64,000 nucleotides of DNA, from contig RSEE01000042.1 in assembly GCA_003971905.1 (NCBI GenBank), positions 485,421 through 549,420 of the forward strand, given 5' to 3'. Each line of letters starts with the position of its first letter. Within the stretch, counting starts at the first letter, position 1. This document shows positions 34,330 through 45,734 of the stretch, piece by piece. A program made the position numbers and the translations under genes. The DNA is from Moniliella sp. 'wahieum' (taxonomy: Eukaryota; Basidiomycota; Moniliellomycetes; Moniliellales; Moniliellaceae). A model generated the notes under the pieces. It had not been told where the DNA came from. It saw only the letters and a program-made list of their open reading frames with translations, and made no database searches.

Positions 34330-35165
34330 CGGATGAGCGTACAGTCCCGCGCTGCGCTGGCGGCGGGACCCACGGGCGCCACTGCCCGTACCGTAACAAG
34401 TACAATTACACGGCTGCTCGTCTCTTCGCTCGCCCTTCCCGTGTTGGGATCCGCATCGGAATCAGCATGCGCATCCGCGTCAGAATCGCATCCGCATCCG
34501 CATCACCCGACGACGCAGCCAGCATCGTCGACAAACTCGCTCGAAACGCCGCCGCGTCGGGATCGACATGCTGTCGCTCGACATGCTCGACGAGCGTGCA
34601 TGCGGATACGCAGCGTACCCACCCCGCGTTCGCGCTCCTCCTCCTCCTCGGCCTCCTCCCGCCCCAGGCGCTTCTCCGAACGCTCGTCGTCGGTCAGAGG
34701 GCAGGTGGCCAGGGAAGGCGTGCATGTCCTCGAGCGGGACAGGCAGCGCGGGGCGGCGCGGCGGCGGCGGGGCGGGAGGGGAGAGGAACGGAGGCAGAGG
34801 CACTGGCACTGGCATCGCAGACGCCGACGCAGCGGCCGAGGCGGGCGGGGAGAGCAAGGCGAGCGCGAGGCGGAGGCGGCGGAGGCGGACTGGGACTGGG
34901 GCTGCTGGAACGGGGGCTGCGGCTGGGACTGGGACGGGACTGGGACTGGGACTGGGAGCGCCAGCCCACAGGCTGGGGCCATGTGCGGGGCGGCGGGCGG
35001 GCGCGGGCGGCGCTGGGCCTGCTGGAGAAGACGGCAAAGTCGCTGGGCGGCGGCGCATTGCGCATCGCCCGCACCACGTTGTGGGGCGGGGCGAAGAGCG
35101 GCTCTAATAGCTGCTTCGCGCTCTTTCACTCGCCGCTTTGCCCCGCACGTGCTTCTGCCATTCAC
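34330..35165. other. coding-ambiguous GC-rich segment
   Basis: Long open frames overlap on both strands and are Arg/Gly/Pro/Ser-rich, as GC-rich DNA often gives. One minus-strand frame contains a regular-looking stretch VEHVERQHVDPDAAAFRASL followed by an Asp-Ala repeat (about 34,470-34,600), which would make a minus-strand gene upstream of the GRAM gene plausible. I cannot choose a frame or product. Confidence 0.35.
34885..34965. repeat. GGGACT hexamer array
   Basis: Tandem or near-tandem GGGACT/GGGGCTG/GGGACG units. On the minus strand they read as a Pro/Ser/Val or Gln/Ser-Pro repeat within the ambiguous segment. Confidence 0.8.
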
Positions 35166-35330
35166 ACCATGTCACGTGCAGCCCCCCCATCCCCTGCCAC
35201 ATCACCGGTCACTCGCAGTCACTAGTCCCTACATCACTCCGCCCCGACCCAGCCTCCCCCCCCTCGGTGCAACCGCACCCCCCCTCCTCGCCCCGCCGAC
35301 ACCACCGCCTCCGCAACCCCCCGCCCGGCC

Positions 35331-35820
35331 ATGCCCGCCGCCCGCGTCGCGTCCGCCGCGCTGCCCGCCGCCGCAGGCGCGCTCACCGCCCTCGCCCTCG
35401 GCCTCGCCCTCACCCGCGGCTTCCACCACGACGCCCGCCTGCTCACCACCCAGCTCACCGCCGCCAGCGACCACCTCGCCCAGCTCGACTGGCGCATCCG
35501 CCACCCCGACCTCGTCGCCCAGCAGCAGCGCCCAGCACCTCGCCGCCCACGCCCAGCGTCTCCGGCCCCTCACGCGCCTCCGCGACGAACCCTCCGTGTC
35601 CGAAGAAGTCACGGCGCGCTTCTGTGTGCGTGGCTGCATCCCTTAACCCACCCCTGTCCCCTGCGCGCCCTGCCTCCTGCTAACCCAATTCCATCCCCCC
35701 CCCTCCGCGCACCAGACCTCGGTCGCCAGCAGCGTCGGCTCCCTCACCCACTTCAATGCTGCCCTCGCCCTCGACACTGCCTACAAGCACTTCCGCGCCT
35801 GGCTGCACGACGAGCCATAG
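35331..35820 (+). CDS. small protein with one N-terminal membrane span
   Basis: ATG 35331 gives MPAARVASAALPAAAGALTA and then LALGLALTRGFHHDARLL, one hydrophobic span near the N-terminus. A helical stretch follows (QLTAASDHLAQLDWRIRHPD), then after a frame break near 35,525 QHLAAHAQRLRPLTRLRDEP and VSEEVTARFC. An intron at 35626-35715 (GTGCGT donor, CTGCTAAC branch, CCAG end) leads to TSVASSVGSLTHFNAALALD and the end FRAWLHDEP with TAG at 35818-35820. The layout (short matrix end, one span, helical rest, about 125 residues) resembles small MICOS subunits of the Mic12 type, but I see no decisive motif. The well-formed intron is the main evidence that it is a real gene. Confidence 0.6.
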
Positions 35821-38800
35821 ACCCTTCCCGACCCTTCTCCGGAACTGCATTCACGATGCGCTCCGGGAGCGCGACGTGGGCGCGTGACGCCGCACCGAGC
35901 CCAGGCGGCCACCTCGTCCGTAAGCTACGTCGGGTGCATCCCGCGCCCGCGTCTTGGTCCAGCCCGGCGCCTACACCCCATCTCCCCTGCGCATCATGCG
36001 CCTCATGTGCCCACCCTCTTGAGTTTTCTCGCCTGTTTGGCCCCCCCCTGCCGCCGTGAGAACGATCTGGGCCAAAAGCCATAGCGCATTTACATGACAT
36101 CATCTACATATCAAAGCTTTCCCCGGTTCTGCTGCCTGTTTGGCCAGCAGAAAGCAGAGTGTCGGCTTCGTAGTAGCCCATCCACCAACAATCCTGGCCT
36201 ACCCCGTACCATCCAGCGTGCGCTGCTGGTCTATACCTGGTGCGGAGCGCCCCTAAAGCATCGAAAAAAGAATGCCTCTGTTTCGGCAGGCACAGCTACA
36301 TCCGTGTCATCAATGAATGGTACAGACAGACATTACGCGTACTGATCACGGGGAGGACGTGTGGGCGGGGTTGGGAATCACCAGAGCCACCATGGCCTCT
36401 CTGGGCCTACTTTCATTCTGCTCTGCAGTGTTTCCATCTTGGGTGCGCAGATCGGCAGACAGCGGTGGCCAGGGTTCCGCCCTTACGTCCCCTCCCCCGA
36501 CCGCAGCCCCTCGCTTCCCGCGGGGAAAAGTGAGGGGGAAAGTGAGCCACGGTAAGGGCTACCTGCGCCCGCGAACCCCCCCAGACACCAGGGACAGCAG
36601 AGCTGGGGCGGCACAATGTGCTTTTCTGGCTGGCCTCTGGCGCAGTGACCTGCAGGGACTCTGTCTCGGGACCGGCAGCTACCCGGCTTACGTTGGGACC
36701 GACGTTGTCTTGGCGATTCCTCTGGTTTGTTTCAATGCTGCCCGACATATAACTGCCATCCAGGCGGTCTTGATATCGCATCTCCTGGAGCCACGCAGCT
36801 TGGGCTCCATCGGTCTCGTCAAGAAGGAATGGGATGGGATGGGATGGGATGGGATGGGATGGGATGGGATGATGGATGTAAAGCGGCTGGTCCCGTTTGA
36901 GCAGGCGGAGGACAGGGAACTCCTTTGCGCCTCTCTCTACCGCTCTCATCCGTCCTGCTCGCTGTTTCCAAGATGCAGCGGTCCGCTCCGGGTTCCGAAC
37001 CACCTGCGTGGCGGCTGGAGTCGGCTAGAGTAACTTTCATATATGTCCCCCGGGTACGGTGCTGCTCCCGCATCTCTCGCTGTTGTGCTTGCTCTGCACC
37101 TTGAACTCTTCCTCGGGGGCACATTTGTCCGGGGGACCTGTAAGATCACGGCAATTGGTATATCGTTGTTGACGTTGAGATCGTCACTGCAAACGTGCGC
37201 GCGATTGGTCCAATCAGTTTCTCCCTTTCCCTTGGTCCTGTGTATGCCTGAAGCACCCCCCCACACATACCCACCACATTCGTGCCAAAGAATATGCCTC
37301 TCCGCGCTTCGCTCAGTAGAGCACATCTTATTCTACTAAGTGTGGTTTGTCTGCAGCAACACATCATAGAGTGAAACTGGTGTAATGCCGGACCTGATGT
37401 TCTTTGTATAACAGAAGCCTTGGAACGCCCGGAGAAGGAGCTGCTTCGGCTGCTTGAACAAGCACAGAATGCGACAAGAACGCCAAGTACCAGGGACGCA
37501 CTCAAGAACCGTTTTTCCCCCTGGTTTTGACGACGCGAGGATACTACGGCACCAAGACACAGCGGGTAAGATGTTTGCGCATTGGAAGGATTTGGCTACT
37601 AAGTCTCAATGGAAATGGTTCCTCGCTCGGATGTCAACCACGTTTATCCTGTCCACACGTGCTTCCTAGGGTACGGGACCGGATGGCGAGAACCAGAGGG
37701 TCCTGATATCCTGGTGATCCCCCTGGTTCCTTAACATTGGTGACGCTTTTTCCACAAGTAACCCACGCAAGATGAACGGTTCAGTTTAGAGGTGGCGTTT
37801 CCCCTGTCCCAGCCTTAAGCGCTGTCAATGATATGGACGTAACAGAAGCCACGAACGATTGACTACATGGTATCCTCCCATTCGACCAATAGGTCGTACT
37901 GGGTTCCACGCGGGCCAGCATCCTCTTCTCGCAGTGGCAGTTCGGCATTTCTCGCTTTCCGAAACTAAAAAAAACTGGTCTGAATTGAGCTTGATGCTCG
38001 TTTGCCCCACCGACTAACTGTCAATATGCCCACACGTTTTCCTCCGTCTTTATCAACTGCAACGCTTACGTCCGCTTCTCATTGATATGTCCTTGGCCAC
38101 TTCCAGGGATAATCGATAATCGCCCACTGCAATGCATGATAGCACACACATGTGTGCTCATCGCAGATTGAGAAAAGGCCTCTCTCTTCCCCCTGTTGGG
38201 TTCAAGTTGATTAATACGCTGATTGCCCGGATGTGATTGCCACGACATGGATAGCCGGTTGAGCGGCCATAATCTCCTGTGGGCACGGCAGGGCTGCCTT
38301 CAGCACCCCGTAGTTGGCCTGCTGGGTGGGATATCCCGGGACTTGAGCGGCTCCGATATGCTGCTGCTGTTGATGTACGTTGATGTGAGGTCCGCTGCTC
38401 ACCGTTGACTAAGTTCACCTCTAGCGCCCTTTTACTCCACACGTGCCCGCCCGGCGGAACGGGGGGCGGATTCCGCGGCGGACAAGTGGAGGGAGGGCAG
38501 TGAAAAATTTGCGTGCGGCGGCCGGTGGGCTGGCGGGCATTTGACCGGCGTCGCCGCCGCCGCCGCGGGTGCGTCTGCCCCACCAGCACCGCGCCGCGCC
38601 GTGCAAGGCAACCCGCGCCTGCGGTCACACGTGGGCCGGATGGCACGGCGGGGCGTGCGTGTGGTGGTCAGCTGCCAAGGCTTGGCCTGCGCTGCTCCCC
38701 AGCCGAAGGTCGTCTTTCCTCGCCTCCCCTCTCTTCGGAGCTGCGGTGCGAGTGGGAAGGTCCGCGTACGCCAGTGCCCTTCTGCCCTCTCGGCCCGCTG

Positions 38801-39794
38801 GAGGACCGCGTGGGCAGTGCGGCCTGTCTATTGGTAAGTCCTCTGCTGTCCATCTGCACAGGCATCAGCTGAAGCCCGGCGCGGCTCGCGAGAGCCGACC
38901 CGCGCGCACAAGAAAGGTTCTCTCGCCCACCTCTGCCGGTGCGCCCGTGGAGCATCCGAGTCGGCCCGGGAGGTTCCTCGGTGCTTGGTCTGTGTGTGCT
39001 GAGAACCCAGGTGGATGGAGGCCAGGTGGCCCACGGATTGGCTTTTCTCTCGCCCTGCGCTGTCAGCTCGGCTCCACGCCCCTTCCCAAGACGCCACTGA
39101 ATATGGCCGAGGACAGGGCAGGTGTCGAGCTGTGCGAGGGGGGGGCGAGCGGGGGGCACGTCTGTCAGGGCACCCTCTCCTTTTGGAGAGCGCGAACGCC
39201 TGGCCTCTTCCATCTCTCAGCGCACGACAGGGATTGCGCCAAGGGCCCAACCGAACGGGTCCGGGTGTCCCCACGGTGCAGCGGCGGGGGGAGACTGGGA
39301 TAGCGCGGGGATTGCTTTGTCGGACGGAGGGGCACAGGACAGGCTGTCGGGTACTGGATGCCCATTGGGCTTCAGTGCAATAGACGACGCCCTCCGGGGG
39401 AACTCAACGCGTGACTACTCTCGTCCCCGCCTCTGTGCGGTGCTGGGGAGCCCACCAGCCTTTGGTACTGACTTTGGAGGCGCAAGGCCCTTTTGTTGGG
39501 CCTTGTGCTTGGGCGGGCAAATTTTCTTTTGCTCGCCTCCCACTTTTTCCTCTATCCTTCGGTTCTTCCTGTGTGGTGCCTTTGATGGCGCCCAGGTGAG
39601 CGGTTGGAAAGCACATGAACATACTTTGCCTCGTCTTCTCTCGTGCCAGTCGTAGCTTTGTATTCATTCAACGGCCCGGACCATAGTCAACGCCAGTCTC
39701 CAAATGGACCACCCAGTTGGCCAAACTCTATAGCAAAGAATATATGAGGAACGAGAACATGTGCATGAATGACGAGGCAAGAGGGCGGAGACGC
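35821..39794. other. gene-poor 4 kb segment
   Basis: No conserved family was found on either strand. GC is lower than in the flanks, especially at 37,000-38,400. Fragments that look weakly coding are a minus-strand stretch at 38211-38402 beginning MSSGPHINVHQQQQ, and a plus-strand helical stretch near 37,420-37,500 (EKELLRLLEQAQNATRTPS). They could be relics of pseudogenes or exons of an unrecognised gene. No terminal repeats or transposase or RT motifs were seen. Confidence 0.45.
36828..36873. repeat. (GGGAT)n pentanucleotide array
   Basis: Nine near-perfect GGGAT units in the gene-poor segment, ending in GATGATGGATG. Read on the opposite strand it is (ATCCC)n. Confidence 0.9.
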
Positions 39795-40767
39795 CTATTG
39801 CTCCCCCAGTAATTTATCGGCACCACCTGCTTTCTTGATTCTGGAGGAAGAAGAGTCAGCTGTTTTGCATCAAATGGAAGGACGAGGAGGAGGGGAACGT
39901 ACGCCCGACGAATCTCGCCCTTGGTCTTTTGCCACGGGTTGACCTTCCGGTCCCGAGCGGCCGCATCCAAGTCGTCCCCATGCTTGAGCACAATGGAGCG
40001 CAACCAATCGTTCTCTCGCGAAGAATTGAACGTGCGCGAAGGCTGCTCCAATCGCGCCGCGGCGATCGCTTCCAAGTTGGCATGGAACGCCGCCACATCC
40101 GGGTGCGTCTCGGGGTCGATGCGCTGCGGCAGCATAACCGCCTTGTCCCGCGCCTCCCGTTCGGCTTGACTCATGTCCTTGGCCTTGCCTTGCGCCTTGC
40201 CCGTCTCACGTACCAGACGCGCCACACTGCCATCCAAGTCTTTCCCGCCCACCTCATACTCGTCCTCGTCCTGCCCAGCCGCGCGCGGCACCTCCTCGTC
40301 GTCCGAATCGTTCAGCGGGGCGCCCCAGGGCGTGGACTGGGGACCTTGCGTAGGCCGACGCATCAGCTGGCCCGGCTTGACCTGCTCCAACAGTTCCTCG
40401 TACGTCGGCCCCTCATCAATCACCTCCACCACGTTGCCCTCTGCATCGCGCACAATCGTCCCGTGCGCGCCGTGGTAGGCATCTTGATCTTGACGCCTTC
40501 TACGGCCAAGCGGTTGCGCTCCTCCACCTTGTCCTTCTCGTCCGTGCCGCCGGCAGCATGCACCTTCATGTGCGGCAAGAGCCCCATCGCACGGAAATTC
40601 TGCTGCACCGTCTTGTGCCGGTCCCATTGGTCGGCCAGCACCTGCGGCGCATTCTGCACCACCGCACCATGCTTCTTGAGCCGGTTCTGCATCCTGCGCT
40701 TCGCGCTCGCAGACGGCTTGTTGGACACGCCCGAACGTTCTTTCCTGCGCTGCCGTGGATTCGCCAT
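39795..40767 (-). CDS. NOP16: ribosome biogenesis protein NOP16
   Basis: Nop16 is a nucleolar assembly factor for the 60S ribosomal subunit. ATG 40767 gives the family start MANPRQRRKERSG, a basic stretch, then APQVLADQWDRHKTVQQNFR and AMGL, the conserved core. A frame break at about 40,470 leads to a second half with EGNVVEVIDEGPTYEEL, an acidic patch (NDSDDEEVPRAAGQDEDEYE), and the conserved C-terminal domain NSSRENDWLRSIVLKHGDDL then DAAARDRKVNPWQKTKGEIR. An intron at 39841-39902 (GTACGT donor, GCTGAC branch, CCAG end) gives the last exon IKKAGGADKLLGEQ with stop at 39795-39797. About 300 residues, slightly longer than yeast Nop16 because of the acidic insert. Confidence 0.93.
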
Positions 40768-41755
40768 GCTGGGTCGGACGTCGGTGACGGGTGCGGTGGA
40801 CGAGCAGAGGCCGCCGCCGACCCGCTGGATAACCGCTGCCCCCCCAACTCGGCCCGGCAAAAAAATTTCGGCGGGTGAGGAACTGGAACAGAGGCTTACC
40901 TAACCCGTCTAGCCCCGCCTGCTGGCGGCCTTGCATCATCGATCACCACCTCATCACACCACATACACACATCACATGTCACACGCCATCCATCACACAT
41001 CAGAGCTTGCTGGATTTCCATCGCCTCTGTGATCCTCCCTGCTGCTACCGTTCTGTCAATGCAACGCACGGATCAATATATATGTTGGCTCCCCCACCCA
41101 CACTGCCATACATCTCCCACATCCACCTTATCCGCACAGGTGTCCAGATGCAGATGAAAAGAACTATACCGAGGGTGTGGGTAAATCGTATAGCGAAACG
41201 ACAAAAGTGGGGGGATGGGCCTGCAAGCACATATATATCCCCTGTTGCATGCATGCCATTGACAGACCGGCCGGCCCATCCAGCGTGTGCGCAAACTCCG
41301 AGAAACGCAAAGGGGAAAGTTGTTGGGCACCGGGGTTCACGCACAACACGGTTCTATGATACGTTGAGAGCGCAGGTATAACTTAAGAACAGGCACAGAA
41401 TCCTTCGTTCTGGATGGCAGGCGGTGTGGAACGACGAGGGAGACAATGCATGTTTATCCTGCACTGTTCTATATATAAAACACCTCCTCACTGGGTACGC
41501 CTCTCCAGTGCAAAACCCCATCAGGTCGAGGGTGTATGTTCCATAAAGACTGTATATTGGTATGTGTGTGGATACGAAAGAAAACCAGGGGTCAATATCG
41601 ACACGAAGCACTGGTGTCAAGTGGTTTGCTCCACGAGGAAGGTCAAACCAAACGGAGCGAAAAAGATATCATGAAAGGCTGAGCACGATCCCTTGCAGTT
41701 GGTGTGTTGTCCTCTGCCACAGGATAAGGTTAATGTATTTGAGAGGAGTCTCTCT
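40768..41755. other. intergenic
   Basis: AT-richer spacer with TATATA-type words at 41,076-41,082, 41,235-41,241 and 41,470-41,478 and a CACATCACA cluster at 40,965-41,005. No coding is supported. Confidence 0.45.
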
Positions 41756-42573
41756 TTATGAGATGAAGTGCCATGTAGCGCCAGACAAGCGACCGAGGGA
41801 TTGGGATGCCAGTGCCGAGAACGCCGATGGGCTCAAGTCCAGGTCGTAGTCTGCGCATCCCATGCACTCGTCCACCGCTTCGACCGTAATCGTCTTGCCT
41901 GCGTAGGTAACGGAAATCTTGTGCCCACAAATCGAGTCGCTGTTGCTCGATCCGTATTGAGTGTAGAGACCATGGCCAATGGCAGCAATGAAATCCGTAT
42001 CCGAACTGGTCCAGCCGCAGGCACCAGACCGGTGGAGTAATAGGTCAGCTCACCCGTGTGGGTGCCCGCAGCTGCACCGGACAAGGCAGAGTTCGAGCTG
42101 GTACTTGATCCCGAGCTGGCTTCGGAACCCGAGCTGGCTTCGGAACCCGAGCTGGATCCCGAACCCGAAGCGGCGATTGCGCTGGATCCCGAGTCCTTGA
42201 CCGGCGAGGAGGAAGTAGGTGTAGCTGTGTAGTCCGACGACGAAGGACGATGCCATGGATCCAAGCTCTTGTCTCCGTGGATCCAATGAGGCGACGAAGG
42301 GTAGGAGCATAGGAATCCGAAGAAGAGCTTGAATCATCACAATCTGATTCCTCTTCCTCTTCCTCAGAGGCAGCAGCGAGGACTGGAGGAACCGCCGACT
42401 ACGACGGAGATGGGGTTTGGGCCGCGCAGCCAAGGCGCCATTGACATGGGGCTGGCTACCGAACGCACGGGCGCGGCGCTCCACCGCAACCGAGCGCTGA
42501 CTGGCATGGTTGGCGTTGGATACATGGCCAGCGTGATGGAGGCTGCAACAAGGATGCGAATCCACGAGCGCAT
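41756..42573 (-). CDS. secreted RlpA-like double-psi beta-barrel (expansin-type) protein
   Basis: A small secreted protein of the fungal expansin/barwin-like group; such proteins bind or loosen cell-wall glycans and usually lack hydrolase activity. ATG 42573 gives the signal peptide MRSWIRILVAASITLA. A basic propeptide-like region follows (SQRSVAVERRARAFGS), an acidic Ser/Asp stretch near 42,340, then a low-complexity linker of Ser-Gly-Ser-Glu-Ala units. The barrel domain has HTGELTYYSTG, then after a frame break GACGWTSSDTDFIAAIGHGL, ICGHKISVTYAGKTITVEAV and DECMGCADYDLDLSPSAFSA, ending GATWHFIS with stop at 41756-41758. Conserved Cys (GACGW, ICGH, DECMGC) and the HGLY region match the family. 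The breaks near 42,470, 42,330 and 42,030 split it. Confidence 0.88.
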
Positions 42574-43519
42574 GGTGACGTGGGGTGCGTCCAGTATGGG
42601 GGCTAGTGTGAGGAGAGGTGGGGGGTTGGAGGAGGGAGGAAACGTTCAGCTCAGCACTCAGGGGAGGAGTCGAAGCGAACAGCGGGTATCTGCGCTGTCG
42701 GTGAAGAGGGTGGGGCTGGGGAAAGGAGGAGAAAGGACAGCCATGGACCATTTAAGTACGAATATGCAGGTCCCGAAGGCAGCCAGTCAGATATAGACTG
42801 GCTCATGTAGACTGCACCCTGTGCTGGCTGTGCGGTGTGCTGCGGGCGGGGGGGGGGGCGCTGCGGCGGCAACAAGTGCCCCTTCACCACAGTAAGCGCC
42901 CCCGTCGGATGCTCTGCGCACGCCTGCATCCTATACATACAAAAGCGCCCAGCCCCGTCAGAGACACCCGACCCTGTCCGCTCCCAGCTATGTGGGCCTG
43001 CCCACATCCACTCCCCCCCTGCCGTTCTCGCCTCTGCGCATAGGAAACCAAAGGGCGGCAGGGGCGTTTATATACTGCGCCTCATCATCATGATGGGCTG
43101 TACTTTGCTGAGCAGAAAGTGACCCTTCCTTTTGGTGGTCGCTTTTCCTGCACTGCCATCTCCTCCCGCCGGGACGGATACGCACGTCCGCTGGGTCATC
43201 GATCATCGTCCATCCCATGCGACCAAGATATCTCAGATCTCTCTAAGCGCGATCTTCAAGCCTGTGCGCAGCCAAGTGTACTATCCCCTTCGGTCCTCGT
43301 CACTTGCAGCCGCCCACAAGGGAGACCTTTCCAACAGCCCCGCCACTATGTAGACAGTGAAAAGATGCACGAGAACATACATTGCCTTGGTGCTTTCGTT
43401 TTATTGCCACCAAGAATGCACAGCAGGAGGCCGAGCGCCAGACCCAAGCACATGGAGCAGCGCGCTGCTACACCTCCATGGGGTGGATGCCCACTCGGCC
43501 ACCAGCTCGGGGTAAGCAG
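42574..43519. other. intergenic
   Basis: Promoter side of the expansin-like gene and 3' side of KU70. A run of 10 G at about 42,848-42,857 and GGGCGG words are present. No gene is seen. Confidence 0.45.
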
Positions 43520-45587
43520 TCATGATGGTGTTTGGACCAGGATTACCAGCTCGGCCTTTTCCGACTGCCGGGTGGGGTCTGAAGTTTATTGCACACTGCT
43601 TTCAGCTCGTCAACCTTGAGCGAGTGCAGTCGTTGGCTTCGCCACAGGTCCAACACCTGCTTCATCCACCTCAATACCAGCCGCCCCATCGGCGACAAAC
43701 AAGGAGGTTCTGGGATCTCCACTGCTTTGTTCAGTTGGATCACCTGGTCGGCACACCGTTGTTTGATTTCGTAGTATTTGGGGATCGTGGGGTCGATGGG
43801 GTTGGGGATCTCCTCTTCGGTTTCATTGTACCCGGCGCGCTGCAGAACAGCAAAGTGCATTGCAAGCGCTGGGTTGGAAAAGTCGTATGGCTCGTACGAA
43901 CGTTTGGGCACGTAGCGCCGCACCAACGCCTGAGCCGCCTCCACTTGCTCTTCGGTGGCGACCAGGGGGTCCATTGCTGGCGGATCCGATATATCATCCA
44001 CAAATGGCAGCCGGATCACCACCAAACCCGGCGCCCGCAGCTGTACCCCTTCCGCGTCCAGTTGTTCTTCTTGGGGCAACAGGGCGACAAAGTATGGACT
44101 GGCGTTCAATTTGGGAAGCAGCAGACCGATGGCCAGCTTGTTGCTTGAGTAACGAACAGAGAAACGCAGCGAACGCTCTGCGCGAGCCGACGTAGTGTTG
44201 CTCATTGGGATAGAGAAGTAGGGCTGACAGAGTTGGTACTGGGGCTTGAGCCAGTCGCCGGTAGGGTACCCAACAACTTTAGGCCCGGACTGAGCCCCAT
44301 CGTGCGCGCCTGAAGCAACTCGGTATTGGACAGTTGGACCTTCGTTTGGTCCTGGCCCGGGCCAGCAGAGAATGTGAAAGCGCGGACCCGGTCTTGCCGC
44401 GAGAGGATGCGTCCCGTTTCAAAGTCAGTGTATTGTTTTATCGGCACCATCTCGTGCGGAATCCCATCTTCGTCATTGTAGAACCAGCCACTAGGCGCGC
44501 GCTGGCCGGGGCAGTGAGGAGGTAGCTGAGCACAGGTTAGCAGCCTTCGATTCCAACTCGAGCAAGACGACGTACCCTTTGACTCCAATCGTAAAGTTCT
44601 CCCCAAGGTGAAAGGGAACACTGAATACTGTCCTTTTGGGCGTCTCTTGGAGCATCATTTCACTGTCAAACTCGGCCGCTGCCACTTCCCAGTCCCATTT
44701 GGGTCGTGTTTCGAGCCGCAGCTTACGCTCCCTTGGGCGTCGCGGGTGAGATCAGGGAACTCATCGTCGTAGGCGTCAAACAAGTCCTACCAAATAAAAG
44801 CATGGTCAGTTGGCTGCGCTAGCAAAACGGCAGGCAACTTACGCCATAGAAGCGGTCCGTGTCGAAATTGTGGCCCTCGGTGCTGATAAGGAAAGGCACA
44901 AACTCAATCCCCACCCGCTTGCGTCACGCAAGGATTCCAGCGCAATCTGTAGCTGCGTCGACTTTCCCGATGGATCGGGGTTGTCATTGTTGTAACCAAA
45001 AGACACGCCTCGTTCCGGACTTGCCCGCGTGGCGAAAGATCCAGCTGGCGTTCTGAATCGCATAGGAAGGAGGAAAGGCGCGTTTGGTTTGCAAATGCCC
45101 AAATTGTCACCAAAAGGTGGGGTTGGAGCGGGCCTCTGGGTGACATATGCAGAGTCAGGCACCCACATAGCAACGCAAGACCAAGAACGTACCTTGGAGG
45201 TCCACCTTGAGCTCCATCCGGCTCTTGATGCCTACCTGGGCGAGAGGAGGGATGTAGAGGACACAGTGCGGGTGGAAGCGGGCGTTGCGGTCGTCGGGGA
45301 TGTCCGATTTGCCCGTCCCAAAGACCATAACACCGACGTAGTCAGCGGGGGAGGTAACCATCTTGCGGTTGTACACTTGAACGCACCATCCAGCGCCTGG
45401 TCGAGGTAGGTGCGGCCAGTGGCAGGGTTGGTTTGGTACATGGTGTCGTTGCCATCGATGCGAAGAGGATCATGTCCTTGTACGACGGCTCCTCCCATTC
45501 CGCTTCGGGCTCATCCTCCGCTGCATCGAGCGGGTCGACCTGGCTGCCAAGCGAGGCCTGATACGCCCAGTAGTCCTGCGAGGCCAT
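43520..45587 (-). CDS. KU70: Ku70 DNA-end-binding subunit
   Basis: Ku70 pairs with Ku80 to encircle DNA ends in non-homologous end joining and protects telomeres. ATG 45587 gives MASQDYWAYQASLGSQ and an acidic lead, then the vWA domain (KDMILF, IDGNDTMYQTN, GVMVFGTGKSDIPDD, NNDNPDPSGKSTQLQIALES, EFVPFLISTEGHNFDTDRFY). Introns: one with donor at 45192 (probable acceptor 45136); 44787-44842 (GTAAGT donor, AACTGAC branch) before DLFDAYDDEFPDLTRD; 44526-44575 (GTACGT donor, CTGCTAAC branch), which joins IGVKG to YLLTAPAS. The core beta-barrel has RTVFSVPFHLGENFTIGVKG, WFYNDEDG, VPIKQYTDFETGRILSR, SNKLAIGLLLPKLNASPYFV, ALLPQEEQ and PFVDDIS, then the C-terminal arm RRYVPKRSYEPYDFSNPALA. It ends in a SAP-like motif (SLKVDELKAVCNKL). 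At least six frame breaks occur. Confidence 0.95.
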
Positions 45588-45734
45588 GGCGGGCGATGGT
45601 GGTCGAGGCGCGAGGGAGAGTAGCATGCGGGCGGGGTGTGAAATTAATTAATTGATCCGCCTGAACGTTTCGTGGGTGGATTTCGCGTCGCGTCGACAGG
45701 CGCTCGCCCCCCACCGCCTCTTGCCCCCACCGTC
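45588..45734. promoter_or_regulatory. short divergent promoter, KU70 / histone-fold gene
   Basis: Only about 147 bases separate the two divergent start codons. The segment contains an AATTAATTAATTG word at about 45,641-45,653 and must serve both directions if the starts are right. Confidence 0.45.

Noticed and set aside
36317-37033. 238-residue frame spanning the GGGAT array
   Set aside because: Part of its length is the repeat itself (Trp-Asp-Gly-Met units), and the rest has no family features; the opposite strand is equally open.
38513-39303. Long overlapping frames on both strands at 38.5-39.3 kb
   Set aside because: Six-frame openness reflects composition; no motif or intron supports any one frame.
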